A stretch of DNA of 5,571 nucleotides from Chloroflexota bacterium (GTDB taxonomy: Bacteria; Chloroflexota; Anaerolineae; B4-G1): positions 1 to 5,571 of the forward strand of contig JAAEPW010000043.1 in assembly GCA_024232355.1 (NCBI GenBank). The letters run 5' to 3'. Made by a program: the position numbers and the translations under genes. Positions 1 to 5,475 of this stretch are shown here, one piece after another (position 1 is the stretch's first letter; every line of letters starts with the position of its first letter). The notes under the pieces are model-generated. The model searched no databases and was not told the origin of the DNA. It saw nothing but the letters and a program-made list of their open reading frames with translations.

Positions 1-1415
1 CAGTCAGCACAATCTGGGCTATCCAATCCACACTCGACGGTCAAGGAGCCTAGTTGTACCAATTCCACAACCTGCGATTCCAAAAGTCCCAGCCAGTAAC
101 ACGCATGCTTCAGAGGCAATCCCGTTTCCCATTGCCTTTTGACATCCAACACCGTTTCACGTTTGAACATAGGCTGTCTTGGAGTACCGTCCAGCCACAA
201 ACACTGGCCCAACGGTACATTTGGAAGAAATTTGCGAAGAACCTGAACAGACATGCCCAACGCTTGTAATGTACGTTCTTGGGTCCAGAGGTCAGTTTGT
301 TCGATGAACCAAGAAACGTCCTTGTAGCGATGGAGCATTGATTGGGGAAATGGGATATCTCGACTCATCAGATGATGCACCAGGCCATGCTGCACAAACT
401 CAAGTTTTGGATCTAGCCAATTTTTCTGAGACCAACACCAAAACGTTCCCAAACGGATTTTCAAACTTGAAGACGCTTGGGCCTTGAGAGTGCGCTGGCT
501 GTAGGCGTGGAGGAAGGCATCGAGCCCTTGGGGCCAGTCCAAAATACCTCTGAACGCTGCTCGATAAAGGTAGTACGCACTTCGGGGAGGCATTCTTTTG
601 CTTGGGATAAACCGTTTTGGGAATTGTTTGGACAAGTCAGTGAGGGGTTCAGGCAAATTCGACCAATTATCTTGGCACTTGATCAATATCTGACGCAACT
701 TGGTCAAAAAATGATACAAGATGTTCGGAGGACAATTGGGCAACGTATGACCAAGGGGCAACGTAGGTACGGGTGCAACAGAAAACCAGCATTGTATCAC
801 TTGTTGAGAGAGGATGCCCAGTTCGTCACCAACCACAGAGATAGTAGATCCTCGGCTCAGATCAGCCTCACAGGTCCTGCAGTGCCTGTTGACAACTTCT
901 CGCACAGACACCTTTTTGCCACACTCAGGACATCGTTCGAGCAGCAGACATTGATGTTGCAGACAGATGGTTGCGGCAACTGGCGTCCACGACAACCGAT
1001 GGTAGGCTGATTCTGCGAGACACAGCGGGCAAAACTGTGTAGAGACAACAGAATAGAGCCGATGGGACATGCCCTTTGGGTTTGGGATGATCTGTTTTGA
1101 TTCACCATCCATCCAGGGCATAAACACTTTCGTTTGTCCCGGAGCAATCAGCACCGGGGCAAACCGGTGATCACTGGCAGCAAACAGCGCGTCCGGACTG
1201 ATCCCGCTCAATTGACTCAGAAACAAGAATGTCTGAACAGATGAAGGCCGGGTCACCTTGCGCGCTCTGCTGGCACGGCCTGTGTATTTGTGGTAAATCC
1301 AGTCGATGGTGCCCGAGTTAGGATAATGGTTGAGTCGCGTCAGCCTTTCCACCAGTGAAGGCAAGGACTCTCCTGGCAGCAAGCGGGTCCGTCGCAGAAG
1401 GGGCGGTTGTTTCAT
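1..1415 (-). CDS. tniQ: TniQ/TnsD-like target-selection protein, 3' end beyond the window
   Basis: Reading the minus strand from the ATG at 1415-1413 gives 471 uninterrupted codons to base 1 with no stop, so the gene continues outside the window. The start is supported by AAGGA at 1430-1426, ten bases upstream, and lies 29 bp after the tnsC stop. The N-terminus (RTRLLPGESLPSLVERL, residues 9-25) is the usual TniQ opening. A zinc cluster follows: C129/C132 (CPLC), C151/H154 (CLQH), C162/C165 (CPECG) and C179/C182 (CRTC). Residues about 380-400 (RTLQALGMSVQVLRKFL) and 434-458 (LPLKHACYWLGLLESQVVEL) look like helix-turn-helix units. In this family TniQ/TnsD recruits TnsC to a chosen target, either by binding a DNA site itself (TnsD) or through a CRISPR effector (short TniQ). 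At least 471 residues plus the C-terminal HTH-like segments favour a TnsD-like DNA binder, but this is inference. Family assignment is strong; the tniQ versus tnsD label is uncertain. Confidence 0.9.
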   Translation of the reverse strand, partial: MKQPPLLRRTRLLPGESLPSLVERLTRLNHYPNSGTIDWIYHKYTGRASRARKVTRPSSVQTFLFLSQLSGISPDALFAASDHRFAPVLIAPGQTKVFMPWMDGESKQIIPNPKGMSHRLYSVVSTQFCPLCLAESAYHRLSWTPVAATICLQHQCLLLERCPECGKKVSVREVVNRHCRTCEADLSRGSTISVVGDELGILSQQVIQCWFSVAPVPTLPLGHTLPNCPPNILYHFLTKLRQILIKCQDNWSNLPEPLTDLSKQFPKRFIPSKRMPPRSAYYLYRAAFRGILDWPQGLDAFLHAYSQRTLKAQASSSLKIRLGTFWCWSQKNWLDPKLEFVQHGLVHHLMSRDIPFPQSMLHRYKDVSWFIEQTDLWTQERTLQALGMSVQVLRKFLPNVPLGQCLWLDGTPRQPMFKRETVLDVKRQWETGLPLKHACYWLGLLESQVVELVQLGSLTVECGLDSPDCAD

Positions 1416-1425
1416 TCTGCTCTTT

Positions 1426-1430
1426 TCCTT
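1426..1430 (-). promoter_or_regulatory. Ribosome-binding site of the tniQ/tnsD-like gene
   Basis: AAGGA on the minus strand sits ten bases before the ATG at 1415, in the 29-bp gap after the tnsC stop codon. It settles the start and implies independent re-initiation, whereas the upstream gene pairs overlap. Confidence 0.6.
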
Positions 1431-1444
1431 GCTGGCAAGTAACT

Positions 1445-2443
1445 TCAACTGGCCTTGAGCACGCTGGTTGCAGAGGGTTTGCGTCTCCTTCTACGGCCGG
1501 GTTGGTTGAAGTTTGCTCTGGCATCGTTAATCGACGGGGCAACGAATGATTCACGTTCAGATATTTCAAAAGGATTGACTTTTCCTTTGAGGTGTTTAGC
1601 CAGGCGCTTGTCGAAAGCTGCTGCCAGGATAGACAAATCGACCACAGTCTTTTGTCGTTGTCGGGCGATCAGTGCTGAATAGCGCAGCAAGTTCATCAAA
1701 TTCCCCACAACGCCCTCCGTAGCATAGTGCAAGCGGTAGAACAATTCCATTCGGGGTAATGTCTCTGTCAGGGGCATAGCAATGGCCTCTTGAGCGTATC
1801 GAGTAAAGCGGGCAAACGCCTGAATGCTGGCCTCGTCTGCCGGATCATAGCGAAAGGGTACCAAAGTCTCGCGCACAGCGAACAGACGAGAGAGTTGAGC
1901 ATTGGTTTCTAGGATGCATTCCACCTTGCCCGTAATGCCCACAACCAAGAATGGCACGCCAGTCTCTTTGATCAAAACCTTGAGCCAGTCGGACACCTGC
2001 TCGAGGATGCGGTTGGTCTTTTTGTCGATCAGATGATGAAAGTCGTCCAGGATGGCCAGTTCAACCTGGCAGGCAATCATCAAGTGAATCAGGCGAAAGT
2101 TCATCGACCACAATGTGCCTCGGTGAGCAGCTGGGTCACCTAGATGGGCTAACATTGTAGCTGCCATACCCTTGACGGTCACTGGAGAAGGCGTTTCAGC
2201 ATAAAAGATGGGAATGCGGGTCCCATCTTTTTCCTCCATGCGCGGAAACAAGGCCGCATAGTCCCGAACCAAGGTGGACTTGCCTGCCCCAGTGACACCC
2301 TCCAGGGACATACACTGGGGCTCATCAGACAACAGCGACATTTCCTGACACTCGCGGATATCGTGATGCAACTTCTTGAAACGTGGATAACGAATAAGAG
2401 CCGCGTTGGCACGCGTTAGCAGAACACGTGTATCTTTATCCAT
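1445..2443 (-). CDS. tnsC: TnsC-like AAA+ ATPase, transposition regulator
   Basis: This 332-residue AAA+ ATPase is the TnsC/TniB-type regulator. Family members bind ATP, assemble on target DNA, receive the site chosen by TniQ/TnsD and activate the transposase. Walker A is GVTGAGKST (residues 49-57, K55). Walker B is AILDDFHHL (130-138, D133/D134). The sensor-1-like strand is VVGIT (167-171). R186 in QLSRLF (183-188) is the probable arginine finger; many relatives have RR here, and the second position is Leu. The C-terminus carries five consecutive arginines (317-321) before a short tail. At 332 residues it is far shorter than E. coli Tn7 TnsC (about 555) and closer in size to TnsC of CRISPR-associated and Tn5053-like elements. 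The ATG start overlaps the tnsB end by 8 bp and is preceded by AGGTGA at 2452-2447, which suggests translational coupling. Assignment is strong. Confidence 0.95.
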   Translation of the reverse strand: MDKDTRVLLTRANAALIRYPRFKKLHHDIRECQEMSLLSDEPQCMSLEGVTGAGKSTLVRDYAALFPRMEEKDGTRIPIFYAETPSPVTVKGMAATMLAHLGDPAAHRGTLWSMNFRLIHLMIACQVELAILDDFHHLIDKKTNRILEQVSDWLKVLIKETGVPFLVVGITGKVECILETNAQLSRLFAVRETLVPFRYDPADEASIQAFARFTRYAQEAIAMPLTETLPRMELFYRLHYATEGVVGNLMNLLRYSALIARQRQKTVVDLSILAAAFDKRLAKHLKGKVNPFEISERESFVAPSINDARANFNQPGRRRRRKPSATSVLKAS

Positions 2444-4523
2444 CTTTCACCTGCTCTGTATCGACTTCCGGGAGATCATCGCGGTGCTTGAGCGGTCGGT
2501 AGCTGATTTCCCAGTCAGTATCTGGTGTTCCCTCTGGCACTAGACTCACCTGGTCCTCTGTTTGGTCAGATGATAAACTTGTTAGGGTTTCGTCCTCGGT
2601 GACAGGCCCCGAGATCTGATTGACCACCTCCCTGGCCTGAACCTCCTCCGCCACCTGGCGAGTTGGTTTGCCCGACGTGTCCCATCGGGCGATGCGTGAG
2701 CGGGTCTGCAAGCGTTTACGCTGTCTCCCTTCTTCCACAATCTCTTGGATCTTGCGCTTGGCTCGTCCTAGTGCCACGATGTCCACCCGGTCTTGTTCGC
2801 TCAACACCGTCTGGCGGATGATGCGATGTTTCCATAGTGATAGTTCTTGTGTGTACTCTTGATCCAAAGCAGGCACTCGAATGTATCGATTCTCAAATGG
2901 ATCATACACGTGCAAGTAACTCAAATCCGCCGGGTGGTATTTGATTTTGGCCTTTTCTCTCTTGAGTCGGGTGCGCAACGGAACCAATTCGTCACAGTTG
3001 TAGCGCAGGGAGGCAAACTCGATGCCATAATGGTGAACCACGCGCTGGGTCGTTCTTCCCAACAGAATCGATAACTCTTCTGCATTGGGCGGCAGTCCAG
3101 GTGCAAACCCACGTTGAGTCAGTTCTTCCCATCGGCGGGCAGGAATACCATTCAATCCTCGGTGAAAGCGCTTGGCGTAGATGTCCACAATCAAGATGTT
3201 CAGCATCTTGTCCACGTCACTCAGGTAGATGCAGGCTTGCTGAACACTGTTGTAGTCGCCGCGCTCTTGAGTATTGGAGAATGTAGTACCTGGTAGGGTA
3301 TGGAACAACATCGTGTTCAGCGAACCGTACATGCGCTCGACGCCAGCCTTGAAATGTGGCGTTTGTACAGGTGTTTGCTGGAGTACGATACCCAGCAGGA
3401 GACAAGCATCCTGCAAATCACGCCCAATGAACTCTTTGCCATTGTCAATCACCAGCGTTGCCGGAATCCCATACGCGACCCAGTCGTGCTCGGTGCCATA
3501 CTTTTCGCGCACGTTTTCCTTTGGGCGTATGGCATGGTGCAAACATTCCATCACAGCCAGGTAACCCGGTGGCTCAAACCCCATGTAATAGCCCAGCGGA
3601 TAACGGGTTGCCATATCCAGGCAATACGTCAAAGTCAGTCTGCCCAAGGGTAGATTGTCCCGGTCGTCGATCACGATCAGGTCAGATTTGGTGTGATCGA
3701 TCTCGACCCGTTCCAACGGCAGCGTGGGATACGCAGTCTGGCCGTATTGGGACAACGTGCGTTTGGCTGCACGCTTGCCCCGTTTGGCAGTTAGCCTTTC
3801 CTCAGCGTTTAGACCTTCGATACGGCGTGCCAGTGTCGTCTTTGACGGCAGGGCGAACTGATCGTGTTGAGGACGAAAGCGATTTTCCTCGGCCAGACGA
3901 GCAGCCAGTTCCACCCACACATCGCCAACAGTTACCTTCTCACGGACGTAGTATTTGTCTCGTATGGCTGCTTCGAGCAAGATTTCCACCTCGGTGCGCA
4001 ACCGCGACTCACCTGTTCCACCACGCTTGTGGGTGGCGGGAATTAACGCCCTCAAATCATTACCGCTCTGCGTGTAATCTCTAATCCACCGGTAAATGGA
4101 AGCCACACTGATCGAGCTTTGCAGGGTGCCCTCGCTGCTTTCTGGCCGAGTGGCTTGGATTTCCCGCATTCGGGCTTTCACCGCTTCTCGCGTGCGTTTC
4201 TCCATTTCCAGCAGGGGACGAATCACCTCTAGTCGGTATCGGGCGATGGCTACCAACTTTTCAGGATAGTCAGATAGGTCGAGATACTCACTGGTGACAC
4301 CACTGCCATCTCCAACGTCACTTATCACGTGTTTGCCTTCCACGAGAAATTGCAGTTCGCCATCGAACAGCGCCTGAACTAATGTGGGAACCTCGACCAC
4401 CAAAGCCGCTCCGGTAAAGATGTCCTCGATATTTATCTTTCCGTCTGGCAGAAGCCGCATCACGGCATAAGTGACACCCCGCCAGCGAAAGCGTGAACCA
4501 CTGGAAAAACGTTGCCTACTCAT
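2436..4523 (-). CDS. tnsB: TnsB-like DDE transposase
   Basis: This 695-residue protein is the DDE-family transposase that binds repeats in the transposon ends, cuts the 3' strands and joins them to the target. It has an N-terminal region with a helix-turn-helix (about 136-165, ISVASIYRWIRDYTQSG) and a second DNA-binding region (about 172-262). The RNase H-fold core follows, with D276 (VEIDHT), D360 (LVIDNGKEF) and E396 (KAGVERMYGSLN), the last two 35 residues apart. PGTT at 411-414 is typical of TnsB. A Mu-transposase-like beta-barrel spans about 493-552 (YGIEFASLRYN to YDPFENRYIRV). A basic helical stretch (about 586-612) leads to an acidic, low-complexity tail (635-695), which by analogy with TnsB/MuA may contact TnsC. 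The ATG at 4523 overlaps the tnsA stop as ATGA, with AGGAGG at 4536-4531. All three catalytic residues were checked at codon level, and length and order fit an intact enzyme. Confidence 0.97.
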   Translation of the reverse strand: MSRQRFSSGSRFRWRGVTYAVMRLLPDGKINIEDIFTGAALVVEVPTLVQALFDGELQFLVEGKHVISDVGDGSGVTSEYLDLSDYPEKLVAIARYRLEVIRPLLEMEKRTREAVKARMREIQATRPESSEGTLQSSISVASIYRWIRDYTQSGNDLRALIPATHKRGGTGESRLRTEVEILLEAAIRDKYYVREKVTVGDVWVELAARLAEENRFRPQHDQFALPSKTTLARRIEGLNAEERLTAKRGKRAAKRTLSQYGQTAYPTLPLERVEIDHTKSDLIVIDDRDNLPLGRLTLTYCLDMATRYPLGYYMGFEPPGYLAVMECLHHAIRPKENVREKYGTEHDWVAYGIPATLVIDNGKEFIGRDLQDACLLLGIVLQQTPVQTPHFKAGVERMYGSLNTMLFHTLPGTTFSNTQERGDYNSVQQACIYLSDVDKMLNILIVDIYAKRFHRGLNGIPARRWEELTQRGFAPGLPPNAEELSILLGRTTQRVVHHYGIEFASLRYNCDELVPLRTRLKREKAKIKYHPADLSYLHVYDPFENRYIRVPALDQEYTQELSLWKHRIIRQTVLSEQDRVDIVALGRAKRKIQEIVEEGRQRKRLQTRSRIARWDTSGKPTRQVAEEVQAREVVNQISGPVTEDETLTSLSSDQTEDQVSLVPEGTPDTDWEISYRPLKHRDDLPEVDTEQVKDG

Positions 4524-5173
4524 GTTTGATCCTCCTGTCGTGTTTGTGGAGCAAGTTGAACTAGGGTTTCTTGCACAAGGGGCATCTCATCAAGTTGCAG
4601 ACAAATCTTGTGATGAAACGCCAAATGAAGAACGCTCGCGGTGCCTCTTGCCAAATCGTCCGGAGCGATCTCTCCAGCAAGACCGCTGATGGTTAGTTGC
4701 GTTTTGGCATCGTGAAGCAGCGCAAAGATCTGTCCCTGTATCACTGGTCCCACGACCTGGCGAGCATAGCGTGTCAGCAACTTGACGTTTTGCAGGCGAA
4801 AACCAGCACGTACTTGCTGATCAGTTACGATGCGAAATTCCCAACCCTGATGGGCACACCAAGCACGCGCCGCAGCAAACTTGGGACGATTTTCCTCTGT
4901 ATCAACGAACTGGTCCGGTTTGCATTCGATGAGCACATTGCGCTGACCCTCGATCAAGTGAAAGTCTGGAGTATAGCTCAGAACCTTATCTTCAGACACA
5001 TATTCGATGGTCACAGGTTGTTCTTCAAACCACTCCACTGCTGGATCATAGTCCAGCAGATAAACGAAATCGCGTTCGAGCAATGACTCGAACGCGATCA
5101 TCCGTCCCATTTTGATAGATGGGAACTTTCCAATGACGTTTCCGCCGCGATTGGATACTTGTCTTACAGGCAT
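4520..5173 (-). CDS. tnsA: TnsA-like endonuclease subunit of heteromeric transposase
   Basis: This 217-residue protein is the PD-(D/E)xK nuclease that cuts the 5' strands at the transposon ends while TnsB cuts the 3' strands, making movement cut-and-paste. The TnsA N-terminal nuclease motifs are present: FESLLERD (28-35, catalytic E33), YTPDF (67-71, catalytic D70) and LIECKP (81-86, E83 and K85). Residues from about 125 form a TnsA C-terminal-like domain (LLTRYARQVV, then GLAGEIAPDDLARGTASVLHL), the part that interacts with TnsC in Tn7. The reading frame is open to an ATG at 5236, but I chose the ATG at 5173 because AAGGAGGAG lies just upstream (5185-5177) and MPVRQ followed by GRMIAFES is the usual start of such proteins. 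It is the first gene of the operon and overlaps tnsB by 4 bp. It is shorter than E. coli TnsA (273 residues), mainly at the ends. Codons 26-35 form a perfect inverted repeat. Confidence 0.95.
   Translation of the reverse strand: MPVRQVSNRGGNVIGKFPSIKMGRMIAFESLLERDFVYLLDYDPAVEWFEEQPVTIEYVSEDKVLSYTPDFHLIEGQRNVLIECKPDQFVDTEENRPKFAAARAWCAHQGWEFRIVTDQQVRAGFRLQNVKLLTRYARQVVGPVIQGQIFALLHDAKTQLTISGLAGEIAPDDLARGTASVLHLAFHHKICLQLDEMPLVQETLVQLAPQTRQEDQT
4531..4536 (-). promoter_or_regulatory. Ribosome-binding site of tnsB
   Basis: AGGAGG on the minus strand lies seven bases before the tnsB ATG and inside the last codons of tnsA. With the ATGA overlap it predicts strong, coupled translation of TnsB after TnsA. 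Confidence 0.7.
5069..5098. repeat. Perfect 12-bp inverted repeat inside tnsA
   Basis: The arms are ATCGCGTTCGAG and CTCGAACGCGAT, exact reverse complements separated by six bases. In the tnsA mRNA this would form a stable 12-bp stem with a UCAUUG loop, starting 76 nt into the coding sequence. It spans codons 26-35 (I-A-F-E-S-L-L-E-R-D), which include catalytic E33. No T-run follows on either strand, so it does not look like an intrinsic terminator. The near-symmetric protein motif (FE then LE) contributes to the symmetry, so it may be partly coincidental. Confidence 0.85.
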
Positions 5174-5176
5174 TTG

Positions 5177-5185
5177 CTCCTCCTT
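5177..5185 (-). promoter_or_regulatory. Ribosome-binding site that decides the tnsA start
   Basis: AAGGAGGAG on the minus strand, followed by CAA and then the ATG at 5173, is the strongest Shine-Dalgarno match in the window. The alternative in-frame ATG at 5236 would add 21 residues and has no comparable site before it, so the shorter protein is preferred. Confidence 0.8.
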
Positions 5186-5198
5186 ATTTTCGTGCCAT

Positions 5199-5313
5199 AA
5201 ATGGGGCAAGTACACACTTAACTGTGGTGTCAACATTCCGCTCCGTCAAAACAGACACGAAGCTGACATTACCGCATAATATATGGGGGAAAGTTCAGGA
5301 GAGCAAATGGGGC
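5199..5313. repeat. Three short ATGGGG-centred repeats upstream of tnsA
   Basis: AAATGGGGC occurs exactly at 5199-5207 and 5305-5313, and a related ATATGGGGGAAAGTTC lies at 5281-5296. The first two share further similarity after the core (GGGGCAAGTAC against GGGGGAAAGTTC). Their position between tnsA and the 21-bp repeats suits transposase-binding or regulatory sites, but the matches are short and may be chance. Confidence 0.3.
5278..5306 (-). promoter_or_regulatory. Possible weak tns operon promoter
   Basis: On the minus strand, TTGCTC (5306-5301) and TATATT (5283-5278) are separated by 17 bases, a sigma-70-like arrangement with a poor -35. It would start transcription about 100 bases before tnsA. 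The TTGACA at 5233-5228 is a better -35 hexamer but has no good -10 partner, so the true promoter is undecided. Confidence 0.22.
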
Positions 5314-5314
5314 T

Positions 5315-5362
5315 AGGGCAGTCTCATTATCTTTGATTTTGAGGACAGTCTCACTATATTTG
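5315..5362. repeat. Two 21-bp direct repeats, 27-bp period
   Basis: Copies at 5315-5335 and 5342-5362 match at 18 of 21 positions, sharing the core CAGTCTCAYTAT and ending in TTTG, with a 6-bp spacer. They could be TnsB-binding sites of the transposon end, since such sites in Tn7 are about 22 bp and repeated. They could equally be terminal or subterminal repeats of the IS1182-like element whose gene starts 113 bp further right. No third copy was seen by eye. Confidence 0.75.
5333..5360 (+). promoter_or_regulatory. Possible promoter of the IS transposase gene
   Basis: On the plus strand TTGATT (5333-5338) and TATATT (5355-5360) are 16 bases apart, and the -10 matches the consensus at five of six positions. 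The hexamers fall across the end of the first and the latter half of the second 21-bp repeat, so a protein binding those repeats could control it. This rests on hexamer matching only. Confidence 0.3.
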
Positions 5363-5475
5363 CCGTAAACTCGCTCTAGCAGCTTGTCGGAGAGACGGCT
5401 TCCCTCCAAGCGCGATTTGCGGTAAAATTGCGACGATCTAAACAGGCGTAATTTCTGTGACAAGGAGCAATGATT

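Larger units (their letters stand above)
1..5314 (-). mobile_element. Tn7-like transposon, core tnsABC-tniQ module; neither end defined
   Basis: Gene order tnsA-tnsB-tnsC-tniQ/tnsD on one strand with tnsA next to one end is diagnostic of Tn7-like elements. Separate TnsA and TnsB with intact catalytic motifs indicate cut-and-paste movement. The left side continues beyond the window, and the right limit given is the start of the 21-bp repeats, which may belong to either mobile element. Confidence 0.85.
5174..5475. other. Noncoding region between tnsA and the divergent IS gene
   Basis: These 302 bases show no convincing gene; a minus-strand frame crossing 5269-5559 overlaps the IS gene antisense and has no recognisable family features. 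Being upstream of tnsA, the region should contain the tns promoter and, if the Tn7-like element ends here, its right end with TnsB-binding sites. Visible structure includes a 21-bp direct repeat (5315-5335 and 5342-5362), three ATGGGG-centred repeats, ACATTCCGC (5234-5242) against ACATTACCGC (5267-5276), and TTGACA/TTGACG hexamers read on the minus strand (5233-5228 and 5249-5244). I could not fix a terminal TGT...ACA boundary or a target-site duplication. Confidence 0.6.

Noticed and set aside
477..1010. 177-codon plus-strand open frame
   Set aside because: It lies antisense to the tniQ/tnsD-like gene, whose zinc cluster and continuous frame clearly identify the coding strand; its translation shows no family features.
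857..1147. 96-codon minus-strand frame rich in cysteine
   Set aside because: It overlaps the tniQ zinc-cluster region in a shifted frame; the Cys residues are frame-shift echoes of the true CxxC motifs. The correct frame is open over the whole 1.4 kb.
3667..3700. 8-bp inverted repeat (TCGATCAC and GTGATCGA) in tnsB
   Set aside because: Short arms with an 18-nt loop around the D276 codons, explained by repeated IDH/VID codons; not compelling as a structure.
3458..4084. 208-codon plus-strand open frame
   Set aside because: It is antisense to the conserved tnsB catalytic core and N-terminal DNA-binding region, with no recognisable domain or ribosome-binding site.
5174..5236. 21-residue upstream extension of TnsA from the ATG at 5236
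   Set aside because: The strong AAGGAGGAG site immediately before 5173 and the family-typical MPVRQ start favour the shorter protein.
5362..5399. Possible stem GCCGT/ACGGC in the leader of the IS gene
   Set aside because: Only five base pairs with a 28-nt loop and no T-run; too weak to call a terminator or regulatory hairpin.
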